Shown here piece by piece: positions 30,914-40,903 of a DNA stretch of 64,000 nt (position 1 is the first letter of the stretch; every line of letters starts with the position of its first letter). The translations under genes and the position numbers were made by a program. Where the stretch lies: NCBI RefSeq assembly GCF_003363015.1, contig NZ_QRAP01000002.1, positions 124,001 to 188,000 on the forward strand, given 5' to 3'. The DNA comes from Enterobacillus tribolii (GTDB lineage Bacteria > Pseudomonadota > Gammaproteobacteria > Enterobacterales > Enterobacteriaceae). Under the pieces are notes generated by a model that worked only from the letters and a program-made list of their open reading frames with translations, made no database searches and had not been told where the DNA came from.

Positions 30914-31798
30914 ATGAAGCCTATCTTGCGCTGGTGTTACATTGCCACAGCGATTTTGCTGGCGGGATGCAGTACCTTTGACTGGCGTAAAGACGAAGTG
31001 CTGGCGATTCCGTTGCAGCCCACGCTGCAACAGGAAGTTATGCTGGCGCGGATGGAACAGATCCTGGCTAGCCGAGCATTAACAGACGATGAACGCGCGC
31101 AGCTTCTCTATGAGCGCGGAGTGCTGTATGATAGTCTCGGACTGAGGGCGCTGGCGCGTAACGATTTTTCGCAAGCGTTGGCCATTCGTCCGGATATGCC
31201 TGAGGTTTTCAATTACTTAGGTATTTATTTAACGCAGGCAGGCAATTTTGATGCTGCCTATGAAGCGTTTGATTCTGTACTAGAGCTTGATCCAACTTAC
31301 AATTACGCGCTGTTAAATCGCGGTATCGCCCAGTATTACGGTGAGCGGTACGCGTTGGCGCAGGATGATCTGCTGGCGTTTTATCAAGACGACCCCAATG
31401 ATCCTTTCCGTTCGTTATGGCTTTTCTTAGTGGAACGAGAAATCAATCCGCAGAAGGCCGTTGTGTCGCTGGAACAGCGTTACGACAAAGCGAACCGGAG
31501 TCAATGGGGATGGAATATTGTCGAATTCTACCTGGGCAAGATCAGCGAGAAAACGCTGATGGAACGCTTACAGGGAGATGCTACGGATAACACTTCGCTC
31601 GCTGAGCATCTCAGTGAAACTGACTTCTATTTGGGTAAACACTACCTGAGTCTGGGGGACAAGGACAGCGCATCTGCGTTGTTCAAACTGACGGTTGCCA
31701 ACAACGTTCATAATTTTGTTGAGCACCGCTACGCACTGTTGGAATTGGCCCTTTTGGGGCAAGAACAAGACGACCTATCAGAATCGGACCAGCAATAG
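30914..31798 (+). CDS. nlpI: Outer-membrane lipoprotein NlpI
   Basis: 294 residues, E. coli length. Lipobox LLAGC with Cys19 as the lipidation site. TPR repeats follow from about residue 60 to 160, and TPR-like helices continue to the end. NlpI is an adaptor that brings peptidoglycan hydrolases such as MepS to the protease Prc. I chose the ATG at 30914, which starts the lipoprotein signal [12 protein letters not shown]; an earlier ATG adds residues not found in the family. Confidence 0.96.
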   Translation: MKPILRWCYIATAILLAGCSTFDWRKDEVLAIPLQPTLQQEVMLARMEQILASRALTDDERAQLLYERGVLYDSLGLRALARNDFSQALAIRPDMPEVFNYLGIYLTQAGNFDAAYEAFDSVLELDPTYNYALLNRGIAQYYGERYALAQDDLLAFYQDDPNDPFRSLWLFLVEREINPQKAVVSLEQRYDKANRSQWGWNIVEFYLGKISEKTLMERLQGDATDNTSLAEHLSETDFYLGKHYLSLGDKDSASALFKLTVANNVHNFVEHRYALLELALLGQEQDDLSESDQQ

Positions 31799-31835
31799 CT
31801 GACGAACAGATAAAACCCGCAATGTTGTCATTGTA

Positions 31836-31862
31836 TCACTACGTACGTAGTGAGGTTTTTTG
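31836..31862 (+). terminator. nlpI terminator
   Basis: A perfect 18-base palindrome (TCACTACGT and its complement) followed by GGTTTTTTG. Confidence 0.8.
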
Positions 31863-31904
31863 TTGGTCAATTTAATCTAATTTGAGCCGGTTCACATTTT
31901 TTCT

Positions 31905-31979
31905 ATGAACAATACTGATCGTTTTTTAGACGAGCTATGTAGACTGGCCGCCACTAATGAGGCACGTGTACATGGCTGA
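31905..31979 (+). CDS. yrbN: Small leader peptide YrbN
   Basis: A 24-codon [23 protein letters not shown] and then RVHG. Its [10 protein letters not shown] core resembles what I recall of E. coli YrbN, a small protein encoded just before deaD. It overlaps the deaD start by eight bases in another frame (ATGGCTGA), so a ribosome ending yrbN sits at the deaD start. No clear Shine-Dalgarno is visible before its ATG. Role in control of deaD translation is an inference from the overlap. Confidence 0.75.
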   Translation: MNNTDRFLDELCRLAATNEARVHG

Positions 31980-33855
31980 GCTTGAAATTTCTTTTGCTGA
32001 TCTGGGGCTTTCCTCCTCCATTCTGACTGCACTGACGGATATGGGGTATGAAAAACCTTCGCCGATTCAGGCGGAGTGTATTCCGCATCTGTTAAACGGC
32101 CGCGACGTACTGGGTATGGCCCAGACGGGCAGCGGTAAAACGGCGGCATTTTCCCTGCCGCTGCTGCAAAACATCGATCCCGCGCTGAAGGCGCCCCAGG
32201 TATTAGTTTTGGCGCCGACCCGCGAACTGGCGGTTCAGGTGGCGGAAGCGATGACTGATTTCTCCAAACACATGCACGGCGTGAACGTTGTGGCCTTGTA
32301 CGGCGGCCAGCGTTATGACGTGCAGCTGCGCGCATTGCGCCAGGGGCCGCAGATCGTCGTGGGTACGCCGGGTCGTCTGCTGGACCACCTGAAGCGCGGA
32401 ACGCTGAACCTGAACAGCCTGAGCGGGCTGGTGCTGGATGAAGCGGACGAAATGCTGCGCATGGGCTTTATCGAAGACGTCGAAACCATCATGGCGCAGA
32501 TCCCGGCTGAGCATCAGACGGCGCTGTTCTCCGCCACCATGCCGGAAGCGATTCGCCGCATTACCCGCCGTTTCATGAATGAACCGCAGGAAGTGCGCAT
32601 TCAGTCCAGCGTAACGACGCGTCCTGACATCAGCCAGAGCTACTGGACGGTGTTTGGCATGCGTAAAAATGAAGCGCTGGTGCGTTTCCTGGAAGCGGAA
32701 GACTTTGACGCTGCGATTATCTTCGTACGTACCAAAAACGCCACGCTGGAAGTGGCCGAAGCGCTGGAGCGCAGCGGCTATAACAGCGCAGCCCTGAACG
32801 GCGACATGAACCAGGCGCTGCGTGAGCAGACGCTGGAGCGCCTGAAGGATGGCCGCCTGGATATCCTGATTGCCACCGACGTTGCGGCCCGCGGCCTGGA
32901 CGTTGAGCGCATCAGCCTGGTTGTGAACTACGATATCCCGATGGACTCCGAGTCCTACGTGCACCGTATCGGCCGTACCGGTCGTGCGGGCCGCGCCGGG
33001 CGCGCGCTGCTGTTCGTTGAGAACCGTGAACGCCGTTTGCTGCGCAACATTGAACGCACCATGAAGCTGACGATCCCGGAAGTGGAACTGCCAAATGCGG
33101 AGCTGTTGGGTCAGCGCCGCTTGGCTAAGTTCGCATCACGCGTCCAGCAGCAGTTGGAGAGCAGCGATCTGGATCAATACCGTGCGCTGCTGAGCAAGTT
33201 GCAGCCGGAAGACGAGCTGGATATGGAAACGCTGGCAGCCGCTCTGCTGAAAATGGCACAGGGTGAGCGTCCGCTGATTCTGCCGCCGGATCCGGTGGTC
33301 GAGCGTCGTCCGCGTCGTGAATTCCGCGATCGTGACGATCGTTTTGAGCGCGGCGATCGTGGCGCTCGTCGTAACGATGGCGACCGTCCGCAGCGTCGTG
33401 AGCGTCGTGACGTCGGCGAAATGGATCTGTACCGTATCGAAGTCGGTCGTGATGATGGCGTAGAAGTGCGTCACATCGTGGGCGCGATTGCCAACGAAGG
33501 TGACATCAGCAGCCGTTACATCGGTAACATCAAGCTGTTTGCTTCTCACTCCACCATTGAGCTGCCGAAAGGCATGCCGAAGGATTTGCTGTCGCACTTT
33601 ACGCGTACGCGTATCCTGAACAAGCCGCTGAATATGCAGCTGATGGGTGAAGCACCGCCGCGTGAGCGTCGCGAACGCCGTGAAGGTGGTGAGCAGCGTC
33701 GTTTTGAACGTCGTGACGGCGATCGCCGTAACTTTGGCGGACGTGACGGCGGCTCTTCCCATCGTGGTCATGGCGATCGTAACTTCAACCGCGATCGTGC
33801 GCCGCGTAATAATGATGAAGGGAATCAGTCCCGTCGTCGTTTCAACGATGCCTGA
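31972..33855 (+). CDS. deaD: Cold-shock DEAD-box RNA helicase DeaD/CsdA
   Basis: 627 residues. ATP-dependent RNA helicase for ribosome assembly and mRNA unwinding in the cold. Motifs: Q-motif near residue 30, [18 protein letters not shown] in [11 protein letters not shown], and [11 protein letters not shown]. After the helicase core come a dimerisation segment, the RNA-binding domain ([25 protein letters not shown]), and Arg/Gly/Asp-rich repeats, including one stretch before that domain. ATG at 31972 is preceded by GAGG and starts [12 protein letters not shown]. Confidence 0.96.
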   Translation: MAELEISFADLGLSSSILTALTDMGYEKPSPIQAECIPHLLNGRDVLGMAQTGSGKTAAFSLPLLQNIDPALKAPQVLVLAPTRELAVQVAEAMTDFSKHMHGVNVVALYGGQRYDVQLRALRQGPQIVVGTPGRLLDHLKRGTLNLNSLSGLVLDEADEMLRMGFIEDVETIMAQIPAEHQTALFSATMPEAIRRITRRFMNEPQEVRIQSSVTTRPDISQSYWTVFGMRKNEALVRFLEAEDFDAAIIFVRTKNATLEVAEALERSGYNSAALNGDMNQALREQTLERLKDGRLDILIATDVAARGLDVERISLVVNYDIPMDSESYVHRIGRTGRAGRAGRALLFVENRERRLLRNIERTMKLTIPEVELPNAELLGQRRLAKFASRVQQQLESSDLDQYRALLSKLQPEDELDMETLAAALLKMAQGERPLILPPDPVVERRPRREFRDRDDRFERGDRGARRNDGDRPQRRERRDVGEMDLYRIEVGRDDGVEVRHIVGAIANEGDISSRYIGNIKLFASHSTIELPKGMPKDLLSHFTRTRILNKPLNMQLMGEAPPRERRERREGGEQRRFERRDGDRRNFGGRDGGSSHRGHGDRNFNRDRAPRNNDEGNQSRRRFNDA

Positions 33856-33873
33856 TTACTGCACTGAATGACG

Positions 33874-33903
33874 AACCGGCTCCCCAGGGAGCCGGTTTTT
33901 TTA
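33874..33903 (+). terminator. deaD terminator
   Basis: Stem AACCGGCTCC/GGGAGCCGGTT with a short loop and seven T. Confidence 0.88.
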
Positions 33904-33916
33904 TGCATAAAGGAAA

Positions 33917-34489
33917 TCAATTTCTGGGTTTGAACAATCCGGCGAGCATAAAACAGCTGAAGGAGCTGAACAGCAACTCAATGCCGACGAATGTGATGAG
34001 CATCGTCATTGAAGTTAATGGCCCGGCGCTGAGTAACAGATAGGCGATAATCAGATCGAGAACGCCAATCAGGATTTGCACCCAACTTCCGCTGACGCCG
34101 CGTAGTTTAAAGCCGGTGATCAACCGGATCACGCCGCCCAGCAGGAACAAGACGCCCAGAAAGAACGCCAGCGTCAGGATCCCGGCGGCAGGATTTGTAA
34201 CGAAGACGTACCCCATCACCAGATAAGCGATTCCCATCAGGATACCGGCAATCATCGGCCACAGGTTTCCTGAGCGGTTGCTGATCATGCTGGCGATCAG
34301 CGTGATACCGCTGAGCAAAAACAGGATCCCGACGACGATGCTGAGCACCGCGCCGGATGCCAGTGGGTTGATCAGGCAGAAGATCCCGCCAAGCAGCAAC
34401 AGCAGGGAAAGCACCAGCAAAGTAGTGCGTTGTTTACGTAACAGGCCCGGATCCAACCGGGAAAGGCGACTGCGGTCAATATTCAGCAT
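33917..34489 (-). CDS. hdeD: HdeD family membrane protein
   Basis: 190 residues with six predicted membrane helices in a DUF308 layout. It starts MLNIDRSRLSRLDPGLLRKQR, and the WVQILIGVLDLIIAY and TFVGIELLFSSFS stretches match E. coli HdeD, an inner-membrane protein of acid resistance at high cell density. The chosen ATG has GGAG nine bases upstream. In E. coli hdeD is in the acid-fitness island, without link to deaD; here it stands alone, convergent with deaD. Confidence 0.8.
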   Translation of the reverse strand: MLNIDRSRLSRLDPGLLRKQRTTLLVLSLLLLLGGIFCLINPLASGAVLSIVVGILFLLSGITLIASMISNRSGNLWPMIAGILMGIAYLVMGYVFVTNPAAGILTLAFFLGVLFLLGGVIRLITGFKLRGVSGSWVQILIGVLDLIIAYLLLSAGPLTSMTMLITFVGIELLFSSFSCFMLAGLFKPRN

Positions 34490-34565
34490 ATGATGCTCCG
34501 GAAAATGACAAGAAAAATCCATCACCATCCAGTATATCCCGGGAAACTCAGCCGCCTGTTAGCCT

Positions 34566-34805
34566 TTAACGCTGTATCAGGTAGCGGATAGTCGGTCCGT
34601 CTTGCTGAATATCCAACACCGTATAACCATGGTTTTTAGCATCCAGAGGGATATTGTTGATCGACTGCGGACAGTCACTGATCACCTCCAGGATCTCGCC
34701 GGGCTTCAGGTTGGGCATCGCCTCCAGTGTGGCAACCGCGGGGTAAGGGCAGGGTTCCCCCACCATATCGAGACGATAATCGGGAACAATCTCCGGACGG
34801 CTCAT
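34566..34805 (-). CDS. yedF: TusA/SirA-family sulfur-carrier protein YedF
   Basis: 79 residues, one TusA fold. The family motif LDMVGEPCPYPAVATLEAM holds the single conserved Cys in CPxP, near residue 19, which carries persulfide in TusA. DCPQSINNIPLDAKNHGY gives a second Cys. Nearly identical to E. coli YedF. Its start overlaps the yedE stop by four bases (ATGA), so the two form one operon and are translationally coupled. Confidence 0.93.
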   Translation of the reverse strand: MSRPEIVPDYRLDMVGEPCPYPAVATLEAMPNLKPGEILEVISDCPQSINNIPLDAKNHGYTVLDIQQDGPTIRYLIQR

Positions 34806-36016
34806 GCTTTCTCCTCGGATAACGTGGTGATAACGGGTTGTCGGGTGCGGAAGAAATGTTTCTCCCAGGCGATCATCAACAGGAAGGCGGCAAGCAGAAG
34901 AAGATAAGTCACCGCCAGACCACCCAGCGGGCCGAAGGTTTGCAGCAGGTTGATTTTGTCATAAGAGGTTGCCAGCGCCGGGGCGAGATCGTCCCAGTAA
35001 TAGGCCAGCAGCGTGGAACCGATAACGTTGCCCAGCCCGACCCACCAGAAATGCACCTGTCCTTCCACGGCGCGGTACATCCAGCCGGTTTCACACCCTC
35101 CGGCAAGTACGATACCAAAGCCGAATAACAGGCCGCCAAGCACGGCGTTAGGGCCTGCCCACATGATTTTCGGTGACACGCCGAGCTGCACGTAGCTGAA
35201 AATACCGATAGCGCTGACCGCCATGCCGATAATGATCGCCTTCGCCATATGGGTGCGGCCGGTGATCCACAGGTCGCGGAACGCGGAGGTAAAGCAAATC
35301 TGCGCCCGCTCGATCAGGATGCCGAACCCGATGCCGAACAGCATCGCCAGACCCAGCTTGGGCGCGCCGAGCGTAGTAAGCGCTCCCCACAGCGCCACGA
35401 CCAGGAAAATCATCATACCCAAGCGGAAGCGGCGCCGCGCCTGCCGGGGGTTTTGCGTCAGCGGAGCAGCGGCGGAGACTTTTTGCAGACGAACCGGAAT
35501 GCGAAACAGGGGCAGCAGGGTGAACTTCGCGCCGAAGTAGGAGCCGGCAGCGGTTGCCAGCGCAAAAAACCAGGCGTGCAGGGAGAACTGCGGAATTCCG
35601 GTAAAGAACGCTGCCAGGTTACATCCCATCGCCAGCCGGGCGCCGAAACCTGCGATGATGCCCCCTGCAACGGCCTGCAAAATGCGTATCTTGTGCTGAG
35701 GCAGACGCAGCTTGACGTTGTTGGCCCACAGGGCGGCAGCGAAACAGCCGCCGAACATACCGATGATCATCATGCCGTCGATACGATCCAGGGGAGAGCC
35801 TTCGAGGCCAATCACTTTAAAATAGCCCCATTGTTCAGGATGGAAACCGAGTAGTTGCAGAATCTGCCCGCCCCAGCGGGTAAATTCGCCGGTGACCGCC
35901 CAGAAGGTGCCGGTAATGCCGAAATAATAGGTAGAGAGAATGCCTGCTGCGATAACCGCCGGCAGCGGGGCCCAGAATTTAATCAGATAGGTATTTTTGA
36001 ACGAATGCCAGGACAT
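34802..36016 (-). CDS. yedE: YeeE/YedE-family sulfur-compound transporter YedE
   Basis: 404 residues, with about nine to ten membrane helices. The YeeE/YedE repeat is visible twice: GFGARLAMGCNLAAFFTG in the first half and FGIVLAGGCETGWMYRA in the second, each with a conserved membrane Cys. YeeE relatives transport thiosulfate; the yedEF pair has also been linked with selenium metabolism by co-occurrence. I prefer the second of two adjacent ATGs (MSWHSFK), matching E. coli. The operon sits between hdeD and yhbW, not its E. coli position. Confidence 0.9.
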   Translation of the reverse strand: MSWHSFKNTYLIKFWAPLPAVIAAGILSTYYFGITGTFWAVTGEFTRWGGQILQLLGFHPEQWGYFKVIGLEGSPLDRIDGMMIIGMFGGCFAAALWANNVKLRLPQHKIRILQAVAGGIIAGFGARLAMGCNLAAFFTGIPQFSLHAWFFALATAAGSYFGAKFTLLPLFRIPVRLQKVSAAAPLTQNPRQARRRFRLGMMIFLVVALWGALTTLGAPKLGLAMLFGIGFGILIERAQICFTSAFRDLWITGRTHMAKAIIIGMAVSAIGIFSYVQLGVSPKIMWAGPNAVLGGLLFGFGIVLAGGCETGWMYRAVEGQVHFWWVGLGNVIGSTLLAYYWDDLAPALATSYDKINLLQTFGPLGGLAVTYLLLLAAFLLMIAWEKHFFRTRQPVITTLSEEKA

Positions 36017-36152
36017 CACGTTTCCCCTTCTTATTTTTTGCAGCCCCCGAACCGGGGAGCAAGAAATAATGCAAGTTAAAAGAAGTTTGGGGGAGAAGCT
36101 CCCCAGGTGCGTCAGGCATCATACGCCGATGATAAGTAAAAGGAAGCGATAA

Positions 36153-36176
36153 AACGCCGGGGAGAAACCCGGCGTT
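36153..36176 (-). terminator. yhbW terminator
   Basis: Stem AACGCCGG/CCGGCGTT; the left flank reads TTTTATCG on the minus strand, directly after the yhbW stop. Confidence 0.7.
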
Positions 36177-36183
36177 ATGCGGT

Positions 36184-37209
36184 TTATCCCAGCCGTTCGG
36201 GAAGCGTCAGCTCGCGGCTGATTTCAATGACGGTTTTAAACGAAGCCAGGCGGGCCTGTTGGTCGAATATCTGGCCGTTGACCATCACTTCATCCACCTG
36301 CGTTTCGCGCAGCAGACGTTCCAGGCCCTGCTTAACCTGCTGGCGGTCGCCGACGACGGACATTCTCAGCGATTGTTCTACGCCGCACTGTTCGCCCGCA
36401 GACCACAGGGCATCGATATTTTCCACCGGCGCAGGTAACGGGCCGGGCTGACCACGGCGCAGGTTGATGAACTGCTGCTGCATAGAGGTAAACAGGAAGC
36501 GGGCATCACGTTCGCTGTCGGCCGCGATAACGTTGACGCAGACCATGGCGTAAGGGGCGTTCAGTACCGCCGAGGGAATAAAGTTCTCGCGGTAAAGGGA
36601 TAACGCCTGGAACAGCATATCGGGAGCAAAATGCGCGGCGAACGCAAAAGGCAGTCCCATTCTGGCCGCCATCTGCGCGCTGTACAGGCTGGAGCCCAGC
36701 AACCAGATCGGAACGTGCAGCCCCTGGCCGGGAACCGCCTGTACGGGCTGACCGGGTTGTACTTCGGCGAAGTATTGTTGCAATTCCGCCACGTCGCGCG
36801 GGAAGTTATCGATATCGCCACGCAGATCGCGCCGCAGCGCCATCATCGTTCTCTGATCGGTGCCCGGCGCGCGGCCCAGCCCGAGGTCTATCCTGCCGGG
36901 ATAAAGGGACTCCAGGGTGCCGAACTGCTCTGCAATCACCAGCGGCGCATGGTTGGGCAGCATAATACCGCCGGAACCAACCCGGATATGGCGGGTGCCG
37001 CCGGCAATAAAGCCAATCAGCACCGACGTAGCCGCGCTGGCGATGCCGGTCATATTATGGTGTTCAGCGAGCCAATAACGATTATATCCCCATGTTTCAG
37101 CATGCTGCGCCAGCTCCAGCGAGCGCTGAAAAGCATCGCCGGCGCACATGCCGAGCGGAATCGGGGACAAATCAAGGACGGAAAACGGAATTGCAGATGG
37201 GGTGGTCAT
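36184..37209 (-). CDS. yhbW: Luciferase-like flavin monooxygenase YhbW
   Basis: 341 residues, bacterial-luciferase TIM-barrel family. Blocks [23 protein letters not shown] (residues about 44-66), [40 protein letters not shown] and [14 protein letters not shown] match E. coli YhbW throughout. Substrate unknown; it would use reduced FMN. In E. coli it neighbours yhbV; here about 5 kb of extra genes separate them. Confidence 0.93.
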   Translation of the reverse strand: MTTPSAIPFSVLDLSPIPLGMCAGDAFQRSLELAQHAETWGYNRYWLAEHHNMTGIASAATSVLIGFIAGGTRHIRVGSGGIMLPNHAPLVIAEQFGTLESLYPGRIDLGLGRAPGTDQRTMMALRRDLRGDIDNFPRDVAELQQYFAEVQPGQPVQAVPGQGLHVPIWLLGSSLYSAQMAARMGLPFAFAAHFAPDMLFQALSLYRENFIPSAVLNAPYAMVCVNVIAADSERDARFLFTSMQQQFINLRRGQPGPLPAPVENIDALWSAGEQCGVEQSLRMSVVGDRQQVKQGLERLLRETQVDEVMVNGQIFDQQARLASFKTVIEISRELTLPERLG

Positions 37210-37460
37210 AGCCGGCTCCTGTATCTGGCCGTTGTAGTATAGATGTAAACTAAATGTTTAATTTTAGCATGATACGCGACGAAACCAGATTAGGGCAGGG
37301 CAATCCGTGCGATTGCTTTTTTCCGGCGATATGCTGCTTTTTGCAACTCATGAAAAGGTTAATTGCCGTTATGATTTATTAAATTTCTATATTTTCAGTT
37401 GCGGAATAACTGATACTTATTAAAAGAGATGACAGGGACGTGGTAGTAAGGAAAGGCGTG

Positions 37461-38432
37461 ATGACAAAAAGAGTTTGGGTAACGATCCTGTTAATCGTTA
37501 TCGCCGTATCTTTGGCGATTTTATTCCGCTCGCACAGCCATGAACTGCTGTTGCAGGGAGAAGTGGATGCGCCGGAGGTGATTGTCACCTCAAAGGCTAA
37601 GGGAAGGGTGACCGTCAGGCACGTTGAGCGTGGCGATGACGTCCGGGCGGGCCAGTTGCTGGTTTCGCTGGAAAGCCCGGAACTCATGGCACAGCTGCAT
37701 TCACTGGAAGCGGTCAGGGATAAAGCGCAGGCGCAGTTGGATCAATCGCTGAACGGTACGCGTGAAGAAAGTATCCGCTCCCTGCGTGCAGAGTTGGCGC
37801 AGGCTCAGGCGCAGTATCAGAACGCACAGAAAGATTATCAGCGTGATGTCCGCGTCGCCGGGCAGGGCTATATTTCCGCGTCCGCGCTGGACAGCTCGCG
37901 CCGCGCGCGTGACACCGCCTGGCAACAGGTGCAGGCCGCCAAAGCCAATCTGGACGAAGGCATCAACGGCGACCGCGCCGAACAGCGTGAAGCCTATGCC
38001 GCCGCGGTGCGTCAGGCTAATCAGGATATTATCGAACTCAAAGCGCAAACCGATGATCTGCAGGTTCGCGCGCCGGTTCCCGGCGAAGTGGGGCCGATTC
38101 CGGCGGAGGTCGGGGAGTTGCTGAACGCTTCCAGTCCGCTGATGACGTTAATTCGCCTGCCCGATGCCTACTTCGTCTTTAACATGCGCGAAGACATCAT
38201 GGCCGGGATTCGCAAAGGCGATAAGGTCAGCCTGCGCGTTCCCGCGCTGGGTGATAAACAGGTGAAAGCGCAAATCCGCTATATCGCGCCGCTGGGGGAC
38301 TATGCGACCAAGCGCGCCACGCGCGCGACCGGTGACTTCGATCTGAAAACGTTTGAAGTGCGTTTATATCCGCAGCAACCGGTGGACGGTCTGCGTCCCG
38401 GGATGAGTGCGCTATGGCAATGGAAAGAGTAA
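37461..38432 (+). CDS. HlyD-family membrane-fusion protein
   Basis: 323 residues. One N-terminal membrane anchor (about 5-23), then a barrel-sandwich strand region (GEVDAPEVIVTSKAKGRVTVRHVERGDDVRAGQ-type, residues about 32-62), an alpha-helical coiled coil (about 68-170), the second half of the barrel (LQVRAPVPGEV) and a beta-barrel. YhiI/YbhG-like. The ATG at 37461 has AAGG upstream; a GTG at 37440 is possible. It overlaps the following permease gene by 19 bases. Probable periplasmic bridge of an export complex; partner outer-membrane channel not in the window. Confidence 0.85.
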   Translation: MTKRVWVTILLIVIAVSLAILFRSHSHELLLQGEVDAPEVIVTSKAKGRVTVRHVERGDDVRAGQLLVSLESPELMAQLHSLEAVRDKAQAQLDQSLNGTREESIRSLRAELAQAQAQYQNAQKDYQRDVRVAGQGYISASALDSSRRARDTAWQQVQAAKANLDEGINGDRAEQREAYAAAVRQANQDIIELKAQTDDLQVRAPVPGEVGPIPAEVGELLNASSPLMTLIRLPDAYFVFNMREDIMAGIRKGDKVSLRVPALGDKQVKAQIRYIAPLGDYATKRATRATGDFDLKTFEVRLYPQQPVDGLRPGMSALWQWKE

Positions 38433-39568
38433 GGGCGGGCTGGCGCTGTTTCAGCCGCTCTTTCAGCGATGAAGCGCGCGTAGCCTTTCGCTCCCCGGTG
38501 ATCCACTGGTTGGGCTGGTGCTTCCCGTTGCTACTGTTCATCCTGATCAGCAGCAATTTCTCCGAAGGAACCATGCTGGAGCTGCCGGTTTCCGTGGTCG
38601 ATAACGATCAGAGCCCGCTCTCCAGACAACTGATTCGAAACCTGGATGCGGGTTCTCACGCGCAGATTTCCGCTTATGAGGGCGGCCTGCCGGAAGCGCT
38701 TAAACGGCTGCGCAGCGCCAAAGACTATGCGTTGCTGTATGTTCCGGTGGACTTCGAAAAAAATGTTCTGGCCGGTAAGCAGCCGAGCGTGGTGATGTAT
38801 TACAACGCGCTGTTCTACGGCGCCGGGCTTTATTCAACGCAGGATTTCACCGGCCTGATCGCGGAGCTGAACAGTCATTACCGCACCATTATTGCCTCGG
38901 TTATCGGTAAGGAAGTACCGCCACTGGCGAGTGTGACGCTGAACTACGGGAGCCTGTTTAACGCCAGCGGAAGTTTTATTTATTATCAACAGTTTGCGGC
39001 CACGATCCATTTGCTGCAGCTTTTCACCGTTACCTGCATGATTTACGTGCTGGACCGGCGGAAAGCGTTAATGCAGGCCCGGCCGTTCGGGCTGGCGGTG
39101 ATTGGTAAACTGGCGCCCTACACGCTGGGCTACACCACGTTGCTGATGGCGGAAATCGCCCTGCTGGTGTTTGTTTTTGACGCCAGAGTCAGCGGTAATC
39201 CCTTATTTATGCTGATGATCGGCTTTTTTTACGTTATCGCGGCGCAAAGCATCGGGATCATGCTGTTTACCTTCACCAAAACGGCGATTACCGCTTATAC
39301 CCTGATCGGGATGCTGGTCAGTATTGCATTGACCTATTCCGGGTTGGCGGTGCCGGAGCTTTCCATGCCGTTGCCGGCCCAGATTATCTCCAATATCGAG
39401 CCGCTGACTCATGCGCTGTACGCCATGTTTGACGTTTTCCTGCGTCAGGTGCCGGCCTCTGCCATCTTCAGCGTGTGCGCGCTGCTGATGGTCTATCCCC
39501 TCATTACCTGGCTTTTGGTGCGTAAGCGCCTGCTCAAGCGCTACCGTCTTGAAGAGGAGCAGGGATGA
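38414..39568 (+). CDS. ABC-2 type permease, first subunit
   Basis: 384 residues. One membrane helix near residue 35-50, a large periplasmic domain (about 55-185), then five helices: the ABC-2 membrane type 3 layout. The SVVDNDQSPLSRQLIRNLDAG stretch is typical of the extracytoplasmic domain. It starts inside the HlyD gene (19-base overlap) and ends overlapping the next permease by four bases (ATGA). No ATP-binding domain in the protein or nearby. Confidence 0.85.
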   Translation: MAMERVRAGWRCFSRSFSDEARVAFRSPVIHWLGWCFPLLLFILISSNFSEGTMLELPVSVVDNDQSPLSRQLIRNLDAGSHAQISAYEGGLPEALKRLRSAKDYALLYVPVDFEKNVLAGKQPSVVMYYNALFYGAGLYSTQDFTGLIAELNSHYRTIIASVIGKEVPPLASVTLNYGSLFNASGSFIYYQQFAATIHLLQLFTVTCMIYVLDRRKALMQARPFGLAVIGKLAPYTLGYTTLLMAEIALLVFVFDARVSGNPLFMLMIGFFYVIAAQSIGIMLFTFTKTAITAYTLIGMLVSIALTYSGLAVPELSMPLPAQIISNIEPLTHALYAMFDVFLRQVPASAIFSVCALLMVYPLITWLLVRKRLLKRYRLEEEQG

Positions 39569-40707
39569 AAAGTTACTGGAAGACGCTGGCGCGCGTGCTG
39601 ATGGGGATGCTTGACCGGCCGATGTGGATGTTGCTGTTGCTGTCGCTGTGCATCATGAGCCTGGTTTACGCGAAACATTCGGTGTGGGACCTGCCGATGG
39701 GCGTGATCGACCAGGATCACAGTACTATCAGCCGCGAGCTGATCCGGCGGCTGGATGCGACGTCCAAAATCGAGATCAAAAGTTACGATAACCTGCCTGA
39801 AGCGCAACGGGATTTAGCCTGGCGCAAGCTGTTCGCGGTGGTCATCATGCCCACCGATCTGGAGAAGAAGATCCTGCACGGCAACAACGTCACCATCCCG
39901 GTCTATGGCGATGCGACTAACCGGCTTGCCAACGGTCAGATTGAGCAGGACGTGATTGCGTCATATCAGCAATTGCTGAACACCTACAACACTGAAGCCT
40001 TGCTGCGGGCCGGGTTTACTGTCAAGCAGGCGGAGATGATTATTCAGCCGATCGACGGGCAGACGCAGGATGTCTTCAACCCGGGTATCAGTTTCGCCGC
40101 CATTATTTTCCCCGGCCTGCTGGTGATGCTGTTGCAGCACTCGTTACTGATCGCCAGCGTGCGCGTCAGCATTGCCATTCATTCTTCGGGTAAACCGACA
40201 TTGCCGGTCTATCTTGGCGCGCTTTCTGCGCTGATTCCCATCTGGCTGTTTCTTTCCATCGTGCTGTTTGTGCTGTGGCCCTGGATATTGGGCTATAGGC
40301 AAACCGCGCCGATACCAGAGGTGCTGTTGCTGACGTTCCCGTTCCTGCTGGCGGTGATCGGGCTGGGGAAACTGGTGACGGAGTGCCTGCGGCGCGTGGA
40401 ACTGATTTACCTCACCTTGTCCTTTATCACCATGCCGGTGTTTTATATCTCGGGAACCATCTGGCCGTTGCAGGCGATGCCGGCCTGGGTGCGCGCGATT
40501 TCCTCCATGCTGCCCTCCACCTGGGCGACCAAGGCGATTGCCGGGGTCAACCAGATGGGGCTGACCTTCGCCGATGTGGTGAATGATCTGCTGATGTTGC
40601 TGCTGTTGGGCGCAGTTTATGCCCTGCTGGGCATATTCGTCGGCATGCTGCGTAATGGCGTCGAGCTGCGTACCTGGTTGCGCAGACGCCGGCCGCGTCC
40701 GAGGTAA
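39565..40707 (+). CDS. ABC-2 type permease, second subunit
   Basis: 380 residues, same layout: N-terminal helix (about 20-36), periplasmic domain with GVIDQDHSTISRELIRRLDA, which resembles the sister subunit, then five helices. The two permeases look like diverged duplicates that would pair as a heterodimer. The gene overlaps its predecessor by four bases. The operon then ends; no ABC ATPase gene follows, and cyuA begins after about 200 bases. Confidence 0.85.
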   Translation: MKSYWKTLARVLMGMLDRPMWMLLLLSLCIMSLVYAKHSVWDLPMGVIDQDHSTISRELIRRLDATSKIEIKSYDNLPEAQRDLAWRKLFAVVIMPTDLEKKILHGNNVTIPVYGDATNRLANGQIEQDVIASYQQLLNTYNTEALLRAGFTVKQAEMIIQPIDGQTQDVFNPGISFAAIIFPGLLVMLLQHSLLIASVRVSIAIHSSGKPTLPVYLGALSALIPIWLFLSIVLFVLWPWILGYRQTAPIPEVLLLTFPFLLAVIGLGKLVTECLRRVELIYLTLSFITMPVFYISGTIWPLQAMPAWVRAISSMLPSTWATKAIAGVNQMGLTFADVVNDLLMLLLLGAVYALLGIFVGMLRNGVELRTWLRRRRPRPR

Positions 40708-40903
40708 AATCTGCGGATTCGTTTCAGGAAAATTTAATCCTTATACCTCCGGTTTAAGAGAAAATATTTCTCCCGGGTGCTTGTTGAGTAAAAGTAACTT
40801 GAAAAAAGTTTCTCCGGGCGCCGCGATATAATTTTCTTATAAACGGGGTGTTTTCCCCGAATGACAACAAGATATCGGTTTGCCAGGTTACCGGGGGAAC
40901 ATC

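Noticed and set aside
29201-31030. 609-codon open frame antisense to pnp and the nlpI start
   Set aside because: Shadow of the strongly codon-biased pnp gene; the product is rich in His, Arg and Gln and resembles no family.
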